A DNA stretch of 64,000 nucleotides from Setomelanomma holmii (lineage: Eukaryota > Ascomycota > Dothideomycetes > Pleosporales > Phaeosphaeriaceae). This document shows, in pieces, positions 41,381-53,542 of the stretch; the first letter of the stretch is position 1, and each line of letters begins with the position of its first letter. Position numbers and translations under genes: made by a program. The stretch is from assembly GCA_010015745.1 (NCBI GenBank), contig ML978210.1:151372-215371 (forward strand). The letters are read 5' to 3'. The notes below the pieces were generated by a model. That model saw only the letters and a list, made by a program, of their open reading frames with translations, searched no databases and was not told where the DNA came from.

Positions 41381-43637
41381 TCAGATCAATTCCCACATAC
41401 ACAAGAACGCCATCTGACACGAGTACGCCTTCTTATTCTTCCAAGCCTCATAGCTTAGACCCCTCGCATCCTTCCCACAGAACTCCGTCACGGCATTGAC
41501 CGAGACCTTTTGGCCAGGCGCACCGAGTTCGAGGCGATTGACGTCGAGCCACCACGTTCGACCGTCCGTGTTGAACGGCAGGTACTGGGTGTTACGTCCA
41601 TCGCGGCCCGCAACGCTGAGCAACATGACGTATGGCTGTCCTTTGCCATGGTGCACATGGTCCCAGTGCGCGCACATCGTGGAGAATTGGAAGCGCACGA
41701 CGGGCGTAGCACTTGGGTTGTGAATCTTGATTTTGAGCTGTTCAGGGTAGATGCTTCGCTCGCCCACTCCGTGCTCGCCGGCACAATTGCTCATGACCGA
41801 GACGCGACCGCCCATGTCATCCCGCTTGAACTCTTCGTACGAGATAACTCGGCCGTCGGTTCTGAATTGATGCGCGTTGTCACTTGGGAAATGCTTCGTG
41901 CCGAACTCGTTGTTGTCCATTGTGAACTGTGAGGGGTTGAACTTCCTGACATACCTAGAGCAAATCAGTAGAGTACAAAGTTGGGGGGCGAGGTACATAC
42001 CCTTCGTTCTTCCTCTGACACCCGATATGACCAGCACCCCAGCAGGGATCAATGAGCTTCCATTCGCCATTGTCAATGCATACAGCATTCCAAGCATGGT
42101 TTGACTGGAACGCAGGAACGGGTTGTCCAGGCTCTAGCGGGGTGTGCCCGAAGCCTTTTCCATCTCCAGAGCACACCAAAGCTTGTAAGCCTGCCTTGAG
42201 CGCCAGAGCGGCAAACAAGCCGGCGTAGCCTTCACATACTGCGAGACCACTCGTAATCGTCTTCTCAGGCGTGGTGGGTGAGATCGTGCCGCTAAAGAAA
42301 GAATGAACATCATAGTCCACATTGTGATGCAGCCATGTGAAGATAGCTCGTGCCTTATCGGTGGGTGAATGGAAAGGAGAACAAAGTTGGTGCGCCAGCC
42401 AGCCGACGTCCGAAGAAGGCAGTTGTGTACGCGGGAAGCGCGCTGCGTGTTGATCGGGGCCAGAGAAGTCTCGACATATGAGGCATGATCCTACTGCTCC
42501 AGGCTTTGGTTTTGATGCCATAATGGCGTCTAGGTTGGGTCTTGAAGATAGCGGGATGGGCGGTGGAGAAGAAGCTGTCGTCTCAGGAGGAGTACTGGGC
42601 GAGGGTCGATTCTGCGGTACGGGCGGAGGCTCTACTGGCTTGTTGCCAAAGCCCATCTCAAGCGCTGACTTGCGTACTGGCGGCGGCACAATCGCTCTGT
42701 TCGGTCTTGACGTAGTAGATCCATTGGTCGTTGGTCGCCCGGGAAGCGGTGGCCGCTCAGGCGATCGTTCTTGGGTGATGGACTGCCTAGGTGGTAGCGT
42801 TGGTCTTGCAGGGAGCTCAGGTGTCTTGGACAGGTTGGGCGGCAGTGTCTGGCTCGGCATAAAATCCCTCTTACTTTTCATCGCATTTCTTGTCGCACTC
42901 TTCTCTTCGGGCGCCTTCTTCGGTGGTAATGGTGGTAGCTTGGACGGGTCGTACGCAGGAGCCCTGACCTGGTATAGGGTCCCATTGCCATTACTTGTTC
43001 CAGTTCTACTGGAGCCCAGTGAGAGGGTTGATATCCCTGAAGCTATTGTGGAGATAGATTCTGTCGACTCGCGGCGGTTCAAGCTGCGATTATCGGAAGG
43101 TCTTCGTGGTGGGAGAGTAGGAGTTTGTCTAGGCATGCCATTGCTGATCGTGTTATTCCGAGGCGGTGGTCGCGGCGGTAGTGCAGGCGACATGTTCGGG
43201 CTCTCTGCAGCCGTGGGTTGATTGCCCAACTGCCTCGCAGTCGTCGGAGCATTGCTAAGGATGGGCGGGTTGTTGACCGTCTGCTGTCGATGGTAGGCGG
43301 GCGGACGCTGGCTGGGAGGAGGTGGAGGTGGCTTCTTCTTGGTAGTGGCGACATCGTAGGTGTAGGTTGGCTTTGCTCCGGGAGCCGGAGCATGCACTTC
43401 CTCGAGGTTGAGGGCGGCGATGCGCGCCTTGATGCTGCCCTCAGCCATCGCGGGCTCAGCTCCAGAGTTGTGTGGGGTGATCTGCGGCGAGGCTTGACGC
43501 GGGCTAGAGTCAGGTGTGGCTGCCACTGAGAGCAGCTGGGAGGAAGCAGCGAGCAACGACAGCACTCCTAAAAGACGCAAACACGCATCATGCGCCCGCG
43601 CGAGACTGACTAGAAATGAGGGCAAAAGACTGGACAT
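41381..43637 (-). CDS. Transglutaminase-core protein with proline-rich N-terminus (Cyk3-like)
   Basis: Exons are 42001-43637 and 41381-41954; the 46-nt intron joins CQRKNEGYVRKFNPSQFTM. It has 736 residues from the ATG at 43637, or 673 from MAEGSIKARIAALNLEEVH (ATG 43448), which I consider the likelier start. Residues up to about 400 are polyproline motifs (KKKPPPPPPSQRPP, LPPRPPPRN, PPLPPKKAP), probable SH3 or WW ligands. The transglutaminase core follows: AIFTWLHHNVDYDVHSFFSG, catalytic Cys in GLAVCEGYAGLF, His in SNHAWNAVC, Asp in WKLIDPCWGAGH. The C-H-D triad is complete. The C-terminal part is beta-rich. No SH3 domain is present, unlike canonical Cyk3. Role in cytokinesis or wall assembly is inference. 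Confidence 0.82.
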
Positions 43638-44592
43638 TATACGAGCGCCGCACGAAGGATCCGCGCCTTATGAGACGGCCGTTAATCCTGGGCCAGCACC
43701 GCCATGATTCGCCAATCCTGCAGGCTTCCTGCCGCAGCCACACTGCCCCACTCTGTGCCTGAACCGCTAGCCCCAGCTCGTGCAACCAAAATAGCTCACT
43801 GCGCGACTTGATTTGACATGTTGAGTTCAGCATGGAGAGACGTCTTTCCGATGCAGAGATCGAGGATCGCGATCAGCAGCAGCCTCGTAGCCAAAAATGT
43901 CCCTATGAAGTGGTATACCTTGTCCATGACTGGGGTGTTGCTATTGTGTCCCAACATGCCCATTTTGTGTCTCCGCACTAGCGATCCTCACTGGTGCTCG
44001 TGCTCTGTGCAGTCTAGGCAGTAGCGTGACTGTACAAGATGTTGGACTAGGCATTAGATGAAGTGAATACATCTTGTTCATAGACAGGCATACGAAGCTT
44101 CACCTTTACGCCACACTGAATGAACCAACTTCAAGTATATGGGGTTGTCATTCAATATCGTGAGCTAAATGTCGCTACAGTGCCAAACACCAAGTCGTAA
44201 AGTGAGACAAATGAAATCCACCCTCCGCGCCGAAGCACTCTGAACTGTTCAGACAGCCTACCATCCTATCCCAACCATATTCTAGCCCACCAACCGTCCA
44301 GTATCCCCAGCGCGCCAGGTATATCAATCCAATTACTCCCCACAATCTGAGACACCTACTCATTCCTGTTATTGCGCACCAACGAAAGCATTGCAGTAAA
44401 GTGACTTTTGAACTTGCGAAGGAGCGACAGGAGATTCTCCCATGAGACAGAACGCTACTTGCTATCCAGGACTCTGTGTAGCTTCAGGGGAACTGCGAAG
44501 CAATATTGATGCGGATACGATGCGGAATAATGTCAGAGTGAACGTAGAGAGCGACCACGGCTCGAGACATCATTTGAAACTGTCGCGATTTG
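43638..44592. other. Intergenic, no gene seen
   Basis: Promoter side of the transglutaminase gene and 3' flank of the Zn2Cys6 gene. Only short overlapping frames. Confidence 0.45.
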
Positions 44593-46703
44593 TTACCTCT
44601 TGCGCTTCTTACTCTTGTCCATCGATCCGACGATGAGACCGCCGTGAGCGACATCCATGGGCATGCTGTAGTCGTGCATAGGCGGCGGCGCCATCGAGGT
44701 TGACGAGACCGATGGCTTCTTCACGGAAACGCCCATGTGGCGTCCGTATCGTCCTTTTCGTCCATTGCCTTCGTCCTCGCTAACACAGCCTTCAGCGCCG
44801 ATACCAGCGTCTTTGCATCGCTGACATGGTCGCTGTCTGTCACAACCTTTCTTGCTCTTGCGGCATCGCTGGCAGCGGGGCTTGGATGAAAGGTCTTCCT
44901 CATCAGCACCCAGCTGATGCTGGAAGTTGAGGGAGGCGCTTGAAGCCTTGCGCGACTGCGCTGGCAGTGATGTCGGCGACATTGGTGGCTTGGTGCTACC
45001 GTTGGGCTTGCTCTTGCTCTTAGAGGTTGCGCGGGGCTTAGCGGTCTTACCAGACTTGCTAGAGACCGACGATCGAGCCTTCGTGACGGCAGTGTGGACC
45101 CGATGGTTGTTGTGCTCATTGGGGATGATATCATCGCTCTCGCCCTTGAATGAGCCATCTCGGTTGTCTTCATAATCATCACTGCTCTCGCCGCTGTCGT
45201 AGCCGCGCGCAACGGCGTGCATGCGGTCCATATTATATGGGAGTGGAGGCAACTCTGCACCATCATCGCTGCCATCATCTGAGTCTTCGCTAGAGGACGC
45301 AGCGTCGGCTTTACCGCTTAAGGCATCGTCGAGAGTTGACGTAGACGTGCGCCCATGCGTGGAGAAGTTGGACGCATCTCCAAGGCGCATGAGTTGGCGA
45401 GCGACATCTTCGTCAGAGATGACGCTGACACTTGCCAAAGTTGTATCAGGGGTAGGCATGACGCCGCCGCCGCCTGAATAGCGGTACTGCCCATATTGTC
45501 CTGAGGCGCGAGCGCGCGACTTGTAACCGTTTGCGGGATTGCTCGAGGCAGAGTACGGTGTCGCCAGACCCTGGAGATAGGAGCTATCAACTTGGCCATA
45601 GCTCTGAGGCGACGGAAGTGGATGCGAGTAGGAGAAAGTTGCTTGGTTGTTGGTGGAGTACGGCGAACCAGCAGTATTACCACTAACACGTCGTTGTGGA
45701 GAGACGGACGACAGTGAAGCGGTCATCGGAACCTGAGGAGGAACGAACAGAGGTAGCTCCTGAGGAAGGTACCATTGTTAGACTCGCTGCACAGTACTGC
45801 GCCAGGATCAAAACTTACCGAGCTGTCAAACTTCGCTCGCTTTCGGCGGCCGCCCTCGACAATGTTGTCGACACTGATGTCGGCACTTGCCAAAGGCTCC
45901 TTCCGTGAGCGGCGCGAGCTAGAGACAGAGCCCTCACGGCCATCGCTGTCGCTGTAGTCACCATGCCCTTCCGCGAAGCTACCATGCGAGCTGTTGCCAC
46001 GGCTCTTTGCGGATGGTCGCGCACGCCTCGCGTGTGCGCTAGCAGATGCGCTCCGCCTTCCTCGGCTTGGTTGAGGAGACTGGGTTCTGTGCCCATTGCG
46101 AGAGTCAGCTCGCGAGCCGGCTTGGTGGTGGATGGCAGGAGGAAGCATCTGAAAGGCCTCGTCAAGGTGCGGGCGGGGTCGATGCGGCGAGATTGTTTGC
46201 TGGTGAGGAGCAGGGGAGTAGTCCTCGGCATCTGGGTCTTCTACTGATACTCGTACATAGACGACCATGCCATGTTCGAAGTTCTCGAACCTTGCAATGA
46301 GCGTAGTGCCATGGCGGTCCTCGAAGATGACGCCGCGGCGCTCATACAGCCCGTAGAAGTTCTTGACTGTAGTAATAATAGAGTCTGTGGTATCATGGGG
46401 GTAGATGTTCACCCGCATGGGCAGACGAGCCCGATGTTGAGGCGACTGAGGAAGCAACAGCTCAAAGCTAACATGCTTGGGCTGGACCTGCTTGGTGGGC
46501 GACAGTAAATCGTGCGCAGAGGCCGTCTCCGTACTAGGATAGACGTCCATGATGCCCGAGTCGCCTTCTTGTGCAAGCATATTATATTCGGCAATCGACT
46601 GCCTGGGGTTGTGCTGCTGGCCCGCGATGAGCTCCTCGACGGTCTCAGGGTAGCGTTGTGCGCCTGAGATTCGAGGCTCAGACAGCATGTTGGAAACCTG
46701 CAT
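44593..46703 (-). CDS. Zn2Cys6 protein with N-terminal ubiquitin-like/PB1-like segment
   Basis: Probable nuclear regulator. Exons are 45819-46703 and 44593-45759. The intron 45760-45818 (GTAAGT, TCTAACA branch) gives KFDSSELPLFVPPQVPMTAS; 683 residues. Around 75-155 a compact domain reads VSFELLLPQSPQHR, MRVNIYPHDTTDSIITTVKNF and VIFEDRHGTTLIARFENF, then MVVYVRV, resembling a ubiquitin-like or PB1 fold. Ser/Arg-rich and disordered parts follow. The zinc cluster is near residue 575: PRCQRCRKSKKGCDRQRPC, then QRC, then a last Cys nine residues later, slightly longer than usual. It is placed near the C-terminus, not the N-terminus as in most family members. The last residues SKKRKR can serve as a nuclear signal. 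Confidence 0.82.
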
Positions 46704-47977
46704 GCTTGGTGTTGTAGGTATTTCTGTGGTGCTTCACAGCCTTTGCGATGCAATCTGGTGTGTGTGGTCTGAATGGGCGGCACACCGATCCCGCCGGTGT
46801 CGCAAGGGCTTGAAGCGAATGGCGGTCGGGGAAGGATAATCGAGTATCGAATCTGAGAAGCAGCATATTAGCAGATGAGCATTGAAGATGGTTCCTGACA
46901 AGACCAATGCTTGTCCTTGTGGTCGTAAAATGGCTCAGCGGGCGGGTGGCTGTTGGGAGGTCGTCACCGCTGTCGGTTGGATGGCTTGCAGGGAGCCCGC
47001 AACGACAGCAGGAAAGCTTCCATAACCCGCCATCAGAGACTTTTGTACCAGTTCGCCTGGTCGCATGAGGATACCGAGAGACATACATACGGAGTGTATC
47101 AGCCAGGATGCCGTAGAGGCTCAGATGAGGCGCTTCGATCTGATTCCGTGAACCGCCGCTGGCTGGCAGCGTCAGGTTAGCGGACGAAGGCGCATACCAG
47201 GAGGGGGGCAGTATGAGTGCCAAATGGCTGTACCAGGAGGCCTGGATGGATGATGAGCGGGCTGTGGACTTACAGCAGGGTCGTTGTGCGGGTTCGCTCA
47301 GAGATGTGTGGTTGAGGAAGAGAGAGGGACAGAGCAGCATTAGCGAACTACGAAGTCTACGACACCGGCGACTTGGAACCGCTTGACGGCGACAACGCAA
47401 CCTCTCAATGCGCCGAATTCAACGAATTGCTGATCGCCTTTGCATTCAAGTTCATTTGCATCAACTACTTTACTGGTAAAATGCCATAGATAGTTCGGCG
47501 CATTCCCTGGTCCAGCGCATGCAAAGGCTCCGCACAAGAAGCTTCACATCCACAACTACATGAGATGCAAGACTGTCTGCGACCGCATGGTCTGAAACAC
47601 ATTATTGAAGCCAAATTGGCAGCCTGAAGTCACGGCGTGTTTGGTACTTGACAGTCGAGGTCGAAACATGGCAGGACTCCGGGCGCCAGCTATGCGCCCA
47701 ATCCATGAACAAGCCTAGAATGCATGCCACAGGACGGAACGACGCTTGCTGAACAGCGGAGCATTGTAGTCAGCGCAGGAGCACCCGAGTCCTGCTGCCA
47801 CAGCGCTCGACAAGATATCGAACTTGGCCAATGAGCGCCTGTCTTGCTTTGTTGGCCGAAAGCGTGGGCACATCAATGTTCCATGTGAACAAAACGAGCA
47901 CCCTGATGCGCATTCGTAGAGCACTACAAAGCACCGTAAAGGGAGTATACCCGGGTCGCTTCTCATTTGAGATATAA
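46704..47977. other. Intergenic, with one long minus-strand frame
   Basis: A minus-strand frame 47715-48197 (160 codons) has LRCFVVLYECASGCSFCSHG and other Cys pairs and may be a last exon of the Cys-rich locus next to it. Otherwise no gene is seen upstream of the Zn2Cys6 gene. Confidence 0.35.
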
Positions 47978-49061
47978 TTATAAGCCTCGTGAGGTTCCCC
48001 ACGCCCCAGATCGCAGGAAGCGCAGCGTATTCGTTGGCAGTTGGCGCCCGGCGTCTACTGGAGAGATCTCCGTGCAACCTCGATTGCCAGACGTAAGCAG
48101 GTGGGCAATCGTCCGGGTAGCTAATTGTCGCCGGTAGTTCGCGCAAATGCTGCGCATCTCTTCGCGATATTGCAAGCTGCGTGACTCGGCGAAACATTCG
48201 GAGGTTGGCTCAGCTGTCACGCCTCCATCAACATGACATCGCGCACAGCGGCTGCAATCAATTCGAATCATCAGATGCGCATTAGGTTCGCTTGATTCGT
48301 TGATCGGCGCCACCTTACTTTTAGTATCTGCTTCACATCTTGAACTGATATCTGTGCGACTGAAATTCCCGACCCTGCATGTGTGCGAACAGCGGTGGCA
48401 GAACGTACATACGTAGCGTGCATGTAGTTCGTAGTTGCTCCACGGATAACCGGTCTAGACGGGGACTGAGGGGATCATCACGCTGCCCTCCCACACCTTT
48501 CCGCACTTCGCGCATGTAATCATGTAGTTGGAGTGCGGTCGCAAACCGGACATAATTCCATTTCTGCAAAAAGCGCACCATGCGATTTCGTCGATGATGC
48601 TGTCGCCCACAATGTCGGTGAAGCTGCGGCTCGGCATCAACTGCGGGACAAAGAGCGAACGGCGTCATGTCAACATGCCAGCGCAAACATATGAGCCTGT
48701 CCAAGTCGCTACGATTCCTGTCCGTAATCTGGAGCAACGGCGCCTTGAGCAGGGCATACGCAGGTCGCAGTCTGGGAAGAAGTGGCAGTGCGCACAACGA
48801 TAGGCTGTGGGCAGCGGAGAGCGGGCCAGTCGAGCGAGGTGGAGAACAACACTGCGATCGCGACCGCATTCGAGGCTATGCGCGAGGTCGCCAGATGCCA
48901 CTCGGAGGTTGTTATGGCAATAAACAGTGCTGCCAGCGTGTTTCAGTGAAGGTCGGTAGTTGGGTCCCGGTCACGTGCCGGCGCGCGTAGAACGCATCAT
49001 CTTTGGGACCCTGGCTGATCAAGGGACGCGTCGAGCACCAGGTGGGCAGAACTTTGGACAT
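47978..49061 (-). CDS. Candidate cysteine-rich (zinc-binding) protein, decayed or finely spliced
   Basis: From about 48970 to 47978 one minus-strand frame is open except for TGA at 48665-48667 and TAG at 48455-48457. Cys clusters recur along it: YRCAHCHFFPDC, then WCAFCRNG, ITCAKCGKVWEG, YVCTFCHRCSHTC and DCSRCARCHV. This looks like zinc-ribbon units. Introns that would remove the stops are possible: GTAGCG to CCCGCAG for the first, GTGTGG to GTCTAG (42 nt) for the second. An ATG at 49061 (MSKVLPTWCSTRPLISQG) in another frame could start the gene through an intron ending at CTGCCCACAG before YRCAHC. I recognise no family. It may equally be a pseudogene. Confidence 0.4.
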
Positions 49062-49591
49062 GGAGGAGTTGCAAGCTTGAAAATGGTAAATATACGCTTC
49101 CATACTATCCGCAAGTGTCTGGCTAAGTTGTTATAGCCGTTACCCCTCGTTGCGGTGAGGCGCATCGCAAACTGTGATTTTGATGTTCTGTTAGGACCCG
49201 CGTTTGACGACATACGTCAGGGCAGATCGGCGAATCGGGATTAAACGGTCGCCCTTGACAACTTTGACGGTACACCGCATCCGGACTAGCTCATGCATAG
49301 AGCTTCTGCGCGTCTGTTTTGGCTCATGGTAAACACTGTCTCCAAGCTCTATATAGCTTCTAACCAGCCCAGGCCGTCGCTGTCAACACCACTTCTCGTG
49401 TCGCTCGACCGAATCTGCCTGTGTATCTCATTGTCGCCAAAGTTAGATGGAGAGCTTCTTTATTTCGGCCACTGTTTTGTAGCGCTCGACTTCGCGCCCC
49501 TATCGATCTCACCGCCGACAATCTTCTAAACGGTCGCTCTCATTGCACACCTGTACAGGCTCCCGGCATCAATTGACTTACCAGGCCCATC
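49062..49591. other. Intergenic, promoter of the cyclin gene
   Basis: Between the divergent Cys-rich locus and the cyclin. One ACGCGT lies just inside the Cys-rich locus at 49026-49031, about 560 bp before the cyclin start. No gene seen. Confidence 0.4.
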
Positions 49592-51605
49592 ATGGATGCA
49601 AAGGTAAGTTTGCCGCTGCCTGTCTTCCCTCACCTCGTTGTCGCGACGGCTGGTCAAGTCTACCGTCTTTCATCAAAACATCGTGAAACCGTGCCTTCAC
49701 CAAGACTGCATCTCAACACATGCTGACAGAATTTTCTGCAGCCACAGCGCCCAGTGCGCACTCTGCGTACACGCGACGAGAACGCGCACCCTCAGCTTCC
49801 CGCCGGCAAAGCTCTTCATCAGCGAAACAAGTCAACACCCGCGCTGTCAACACTGATGCAGGTCGGAGGCATCAAGGCGGCCGCGGCCAAACGCACCGTG
49901 TTCGCAGACGTCAGCAACACCACACGGCAGCTGGCATCCAAGGACGACATCCAGGTCCTTGGGAAAAAGGACAACGCGATACTGAAGGACTCAGCTCTTG
50001 TATCAGTAAAGGAGCTTGCGAAATCGGGAGCTCTGCTGCGCCCAGCACAGCGACCGTTGACGACTATCACATCAAAAAGCAATGTAACAATTGCCAGTGA
50101 TCCTGTCGCGTCCGCAGTGCCCAAGCACGTCAACCTGGATGCTCCACAACAGACCACAAACATTCGCAAGATCCTCTCTAAGAAGTCTACGGCAGTCTTC
50201 AAGGAGCCGCACTCGGATCCTATCATCAACACTTCTCTTGCGCCTGTACCTTCGCGCCAGCCCCTGGTCTCCCAGCCTGCCTCATTTCCTCAGGTGGACC
50301 GTGCCCCAGCACAAGCACAGGAACCGTTGGCTGCTATCCCAAATGCAGTTGTAGTCAGTCAAGAGAAGGGCTACTTCGACACGCAGCATGTGACCACTCA
50401 CACTGAACCTGAAGAGAAGTACGAGTACCTCGATGCTCTCGAGGAGCAGGCGCGTGTCATCGAGCAGGAACGCAACGAGGAGATCGCTAAGTCTCTCGAT
50501 CGTGAGGAGTATTGGGACGAGGAGGAGGAAGAGGAGTACTACGACGTCGATGGATACACCACAGCTCGCTCTCTGCGATCAAGAGGAGACAACACCACTG
50601 GGGGTGTCACCTTGGTACTCGCGCCCAAGGTCACTGCCAAGACACAGCGTGAGCTCGACGCCGCTCGCCAATTTGTGGAAGCAAATCGTACGCCTGAAGA
50701 TGTCGAGGATGAACAGTGGGACACGTCCATGGTCGCCGAGTACGGTGACGAAATTTTCGAATACATGCACACCCTCGAGGAGCGCATGAAGCCCAACGCC
50801 TCATACATGGACCATCAAGCAGAGATTCAATGGTCGATGCGATCAGTGTTGATGGACTGGCTCGTTCAGGTTCACAATAGGTTCACACTCCTCCCCGAGA
50901 CCCTGTTCCTCGCTGTCAACTACGTCGACCGTTTTCTCTCCTGCAAAGTCGTCTCCCTCGGTAAGCTGCAGCTAGTCGGCGCCACCGCTTTATTTGTCGC
51001 TGCCAAATACGAAGAGATCAACTGCCCTTCCGTTCAAGAGATCGTATATATGGTGGATGGAGCTTATACCGCTGATGAGGTTCTAAAGGCTGAACGTTTC
51101 ATGCTCAGCATGCTTCAATTCGAGTTGGGCTGGCCAGGCCCAATGAGCTTTTTGCGCCGCATCAGCAAGGCTGACGACTACGACTTGGAAACCCGCACAC
51201 TTGCCAAGTACTTCCTCGAGATCACTGTCATGGACGAGCGCTTCGTCGGCTGCGCTCCGAGCTTCCTGTCTGCCGGTGCTCACTGCCTGGCTCGCCTGAT
51301 GCTGAAGAAGGGTGACTGGGTATGTTGCTTCCTATTTCAAGAGTCTTCGTCATGCTAACAATCAGTAGTCGCAAGCCCACGTCCACTACTCTGGCTACAC
51401 TATGAGCCAGCTTCGACAGCTCCTCTCGACGATCCTCGAGTGCTGCGACAATCCACAGAAGCACCACGCTGCCGTCTACGAGAAGTACACCGACAAGCGC
51501 TATAAGCGTGCGTCCGTCTTCGTCGAATCCGAGATCTCCAAGGGCTTTTCGCTTCCATTCATGTCGAGGGACAGTCTCGCTAGTCAGACGTGGAGACGAA
51601 AGTGA
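49592..51605 (+). CDS. nimE: G2/M B-type cyclin (NimE/Clb-like)
   Basis: Regulatory subunit of Cdk1 for mitosis. Exons are 49592-49603 (MDAK), 49742-51319 and 51369-51605. Introns 49604-49741 (GTAAGT, GCTGACA branch) and 51320-51368 (GTATGT, GCTAACA branch) fit. Length 608 residues. The destruction box is RTVFADVSN near residue 50, for APC/C-dependent degradation. The middle is disordered and acidic (EEYWDEEEEEEYYDVDGY). The cyclin box starts near 340: YMDHQAEIQWSMRSVLMDWL, VHNRFTLLPETLFLAVNYVDRFLS, KLQLVGATALFVAAKYEEI. The C-terminal cyclin fold ends in SRDSLASQTWRRK. Confidence 0.94.
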
Positions 51606-52809
51606 ATAAGCCGCTTGTCTTCGCATCATTCTGGCTTGACTGTTTCTGACATGATCGTAGGGACCAGTTGACAGCACATTTTGCGCAACTTGCCCAGCAA
51701 CAACAGCCTGTCAAGAGTCCAGCAGCTCAGATCAATCACCCGAATACCAATCCCCACTACCACCAACATGGCCAACATCGAAATCTTCTCCATTCTTGCT
51801 TATTGTTCAGCGATAGTACACGGCGCTTTGGCGGCTTCTTGGAACAGATTCAGCATCAGCAACATCCGCAACCTTCAACAGCTCATCCCTCGTTCGGGCA
51901 GGCGCATGGCATTTATGGTTTCCAAGCCTAACTTCCAAGTCAACACCCATGGCTCCCTCGCTGTTACCCCTCAGTGCGCGCTTACTGGTGATGATCGACC
52001 TCGATGTTTCGCCGCGTGAATGCGCGCACTATTTTCCCTTCACTTGTATCTTCTTGCATCAGCAGCGTGGCTCTTGGGACCTATTACGACGAGACGAAGT
52101 CACGAATATCAGCACAGCCCCCACTAGTTTAATCCTTTCATCGAACGCGGTGCGCCCGAAGCTTCTCTTCAATTTCCTTTGTCTTTCCTCTTGGTTTCAG
52201 ATCGTCTTGGTGAGCTTCGATGGGATGGAGCATAGACAGTTTGCACACTGGGCGCAAAGGGGTTTCGTCGCTTCGCGAACGGCGCTGGGGAGTTTATAAC
52301 CCGTACGTAATCGTAACGGTAGTCGTGAAAAGCGCTTAATGCTTGCATCTTTCTTCTACATCGTTTCCTTCTTGTCTGCTGTGACATCGTCATCTGCAGT
52401 TCGTGCTGACTACAGACAATCTTTAACGAGAGACGCTGTGATGCAATGGATTCTACATGGAGCGATAAACACGTGAGAGGAACCATGAATGGAAGTATGA
52501 TAGACTTGCATGATTTGTTTGATTTTTCTAAAAGATGATTGCCTATCATTCGCGAATTGCTTGGCCACGGCGCATCTATCTGCCCGGCAGGTGTGTTTAT
52601 GTCGCGATGACTTGCACCAAGCCTTCCTATTGTCACTACTCCGGCCCTGTCCATGCCAATTGTACGCCTGGGTATCTCGGACTTGAACAACCTTCGCGCC
52701 CAAGGACACACATTAGTGTTGCCTTTGTCTCCGCCATTTCCATCACCAGCTGACCGTCTTTTTCACAACGGTGCCTTTCAATCTCCATAGGATACAATTG
52801 TACCGTGGA
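51606..52809. other. Intergenic, one possible small secreted-protein ORF
   Basis: Between the cyclin and LSM3. The ORF at 51768-52019 is listed separately. No other structure seen. Confidence 0.4.
51768..52019 (+). CDS. Possible small secreted or membrane protein
   Basis: ATG in a good context (CAACATGG), 83 residues. The start MANIEIFSILAYCSAIVHGA resembles a signal peptide, followed by NRFSISNIRNLQQLIPRSGR and two Cys near the end. It begins only 163 bp after the cyclin stop, so it may lie in that 3' UTR. No family. Confidence 0.25.
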   Translation: MANIEIFSILAYCSAIVHGALAASWNRFSISNIRNLQQLIPRSGRRMAFMVSKPNFQVNTHGSLAVTPQCALTGDDRPRCFAA

Positions 52810-53220
52810 TCATTGTGAGGTGCCTTCGAAGGGTGCGATCAGGACTACTGAGTCTCCTGTGCCATTATTAGCTTGGTGTCTACTTGCAACGATCACCTAA
52901 GATGCGCACCTCTCACAAAGAGCATCTCGCTCTGCTTTTTGACTGTCCTGACCCGTGGTTCCTGGTCGTCTTCCTCCTCTTCCGCTACGAATATCGTTTC
53001 TTCAACGTCGCCAAGTACGAGATTGCAATGCGAATCGTATGCCTGAGATTGACCGTCAGTACTCATCTACCATGACTACCATGCAAGCTTCAATCGAGCG
53101 CGGACGTACGTGTAATCTTCCCTTCAATTCGCGATCACCGCGCAATTTCACAATGACAACTTCGTCAATGCATAGGCGCACGAGATCGAGCGGCTCGTTT
53201 GTCTCTTCTTTTTCGTCCAT
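52810..53220 (-). CDS. LSM3: LSM3, subunit of the Lsm1-7 and Lsm2-8 rings
   Basis: Sm-fold subunit used in mRNA decay (Lsm1-7) and U6 snRNP (Lsm2-8). Exons are 53110-53220, 52910-53042 and 52810-52856; introns of 67 and 53 nt; 96 residues. The product reads MDEKEETNEPLDLVRLCIDE, then VVIVKLRGDRELKGRLH, AYDSHCNLVLGDVEETIFV, an acidic EEEEDDQEP loop, RTVKKQSEMLFVRGDSVVL and the tail IAPFEGTSQ. Sm1 and Sm2 motifs are complete (the Sm2 core is FVRGDSV). Divergent from the Ybp gene. The exact continuity over two introns makes this assignment firm. Confidence 0.94.
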
Positions 53221-53542
53221 TGTGAGAGCGTTGGCGAATGCGTGCAACGGCTGGTAGACAAGCTGTCAATTCGGTGGAGTGAACTTTGGCAGCTACGGTC
53301 GTCCTGGGCTTGGCAAGAGCGGGGAGCTAGCGGCTACGCGATACCGTGTTGAAACTAGTGCGGCGTGGGCTGTGTTGTTGCGTCAAGCTCCAGGTACTCA
53401 GCGCCGGCCCTGCTTGCTGCTCAACAACACCAAACTATTCGCGAACAAGCTAGACCTTTTATCACCGGGTGTTCCGCGGATCGCAAATTTCCAGAAGTCT
53501 CAGAACGTCGTTTCGATACTCAAATTACGGGCCACTCCAGAC
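53221..53542. other. Divergent promoter between LSM3 and the Ybp gene
   Basis: The frame of the Ybp gene is open through much of this stretch but has no ATG before 53543 and no family resemblance. Confidence 0.45.

Noticed and set aside
48333..48869. Minus-strand frame of 178 codons over the Cys-rich locus
   Set aside because: It overlaps the Cys-rich frame in another phase and lacks the regular Cys pairs; I prefer the other frame.
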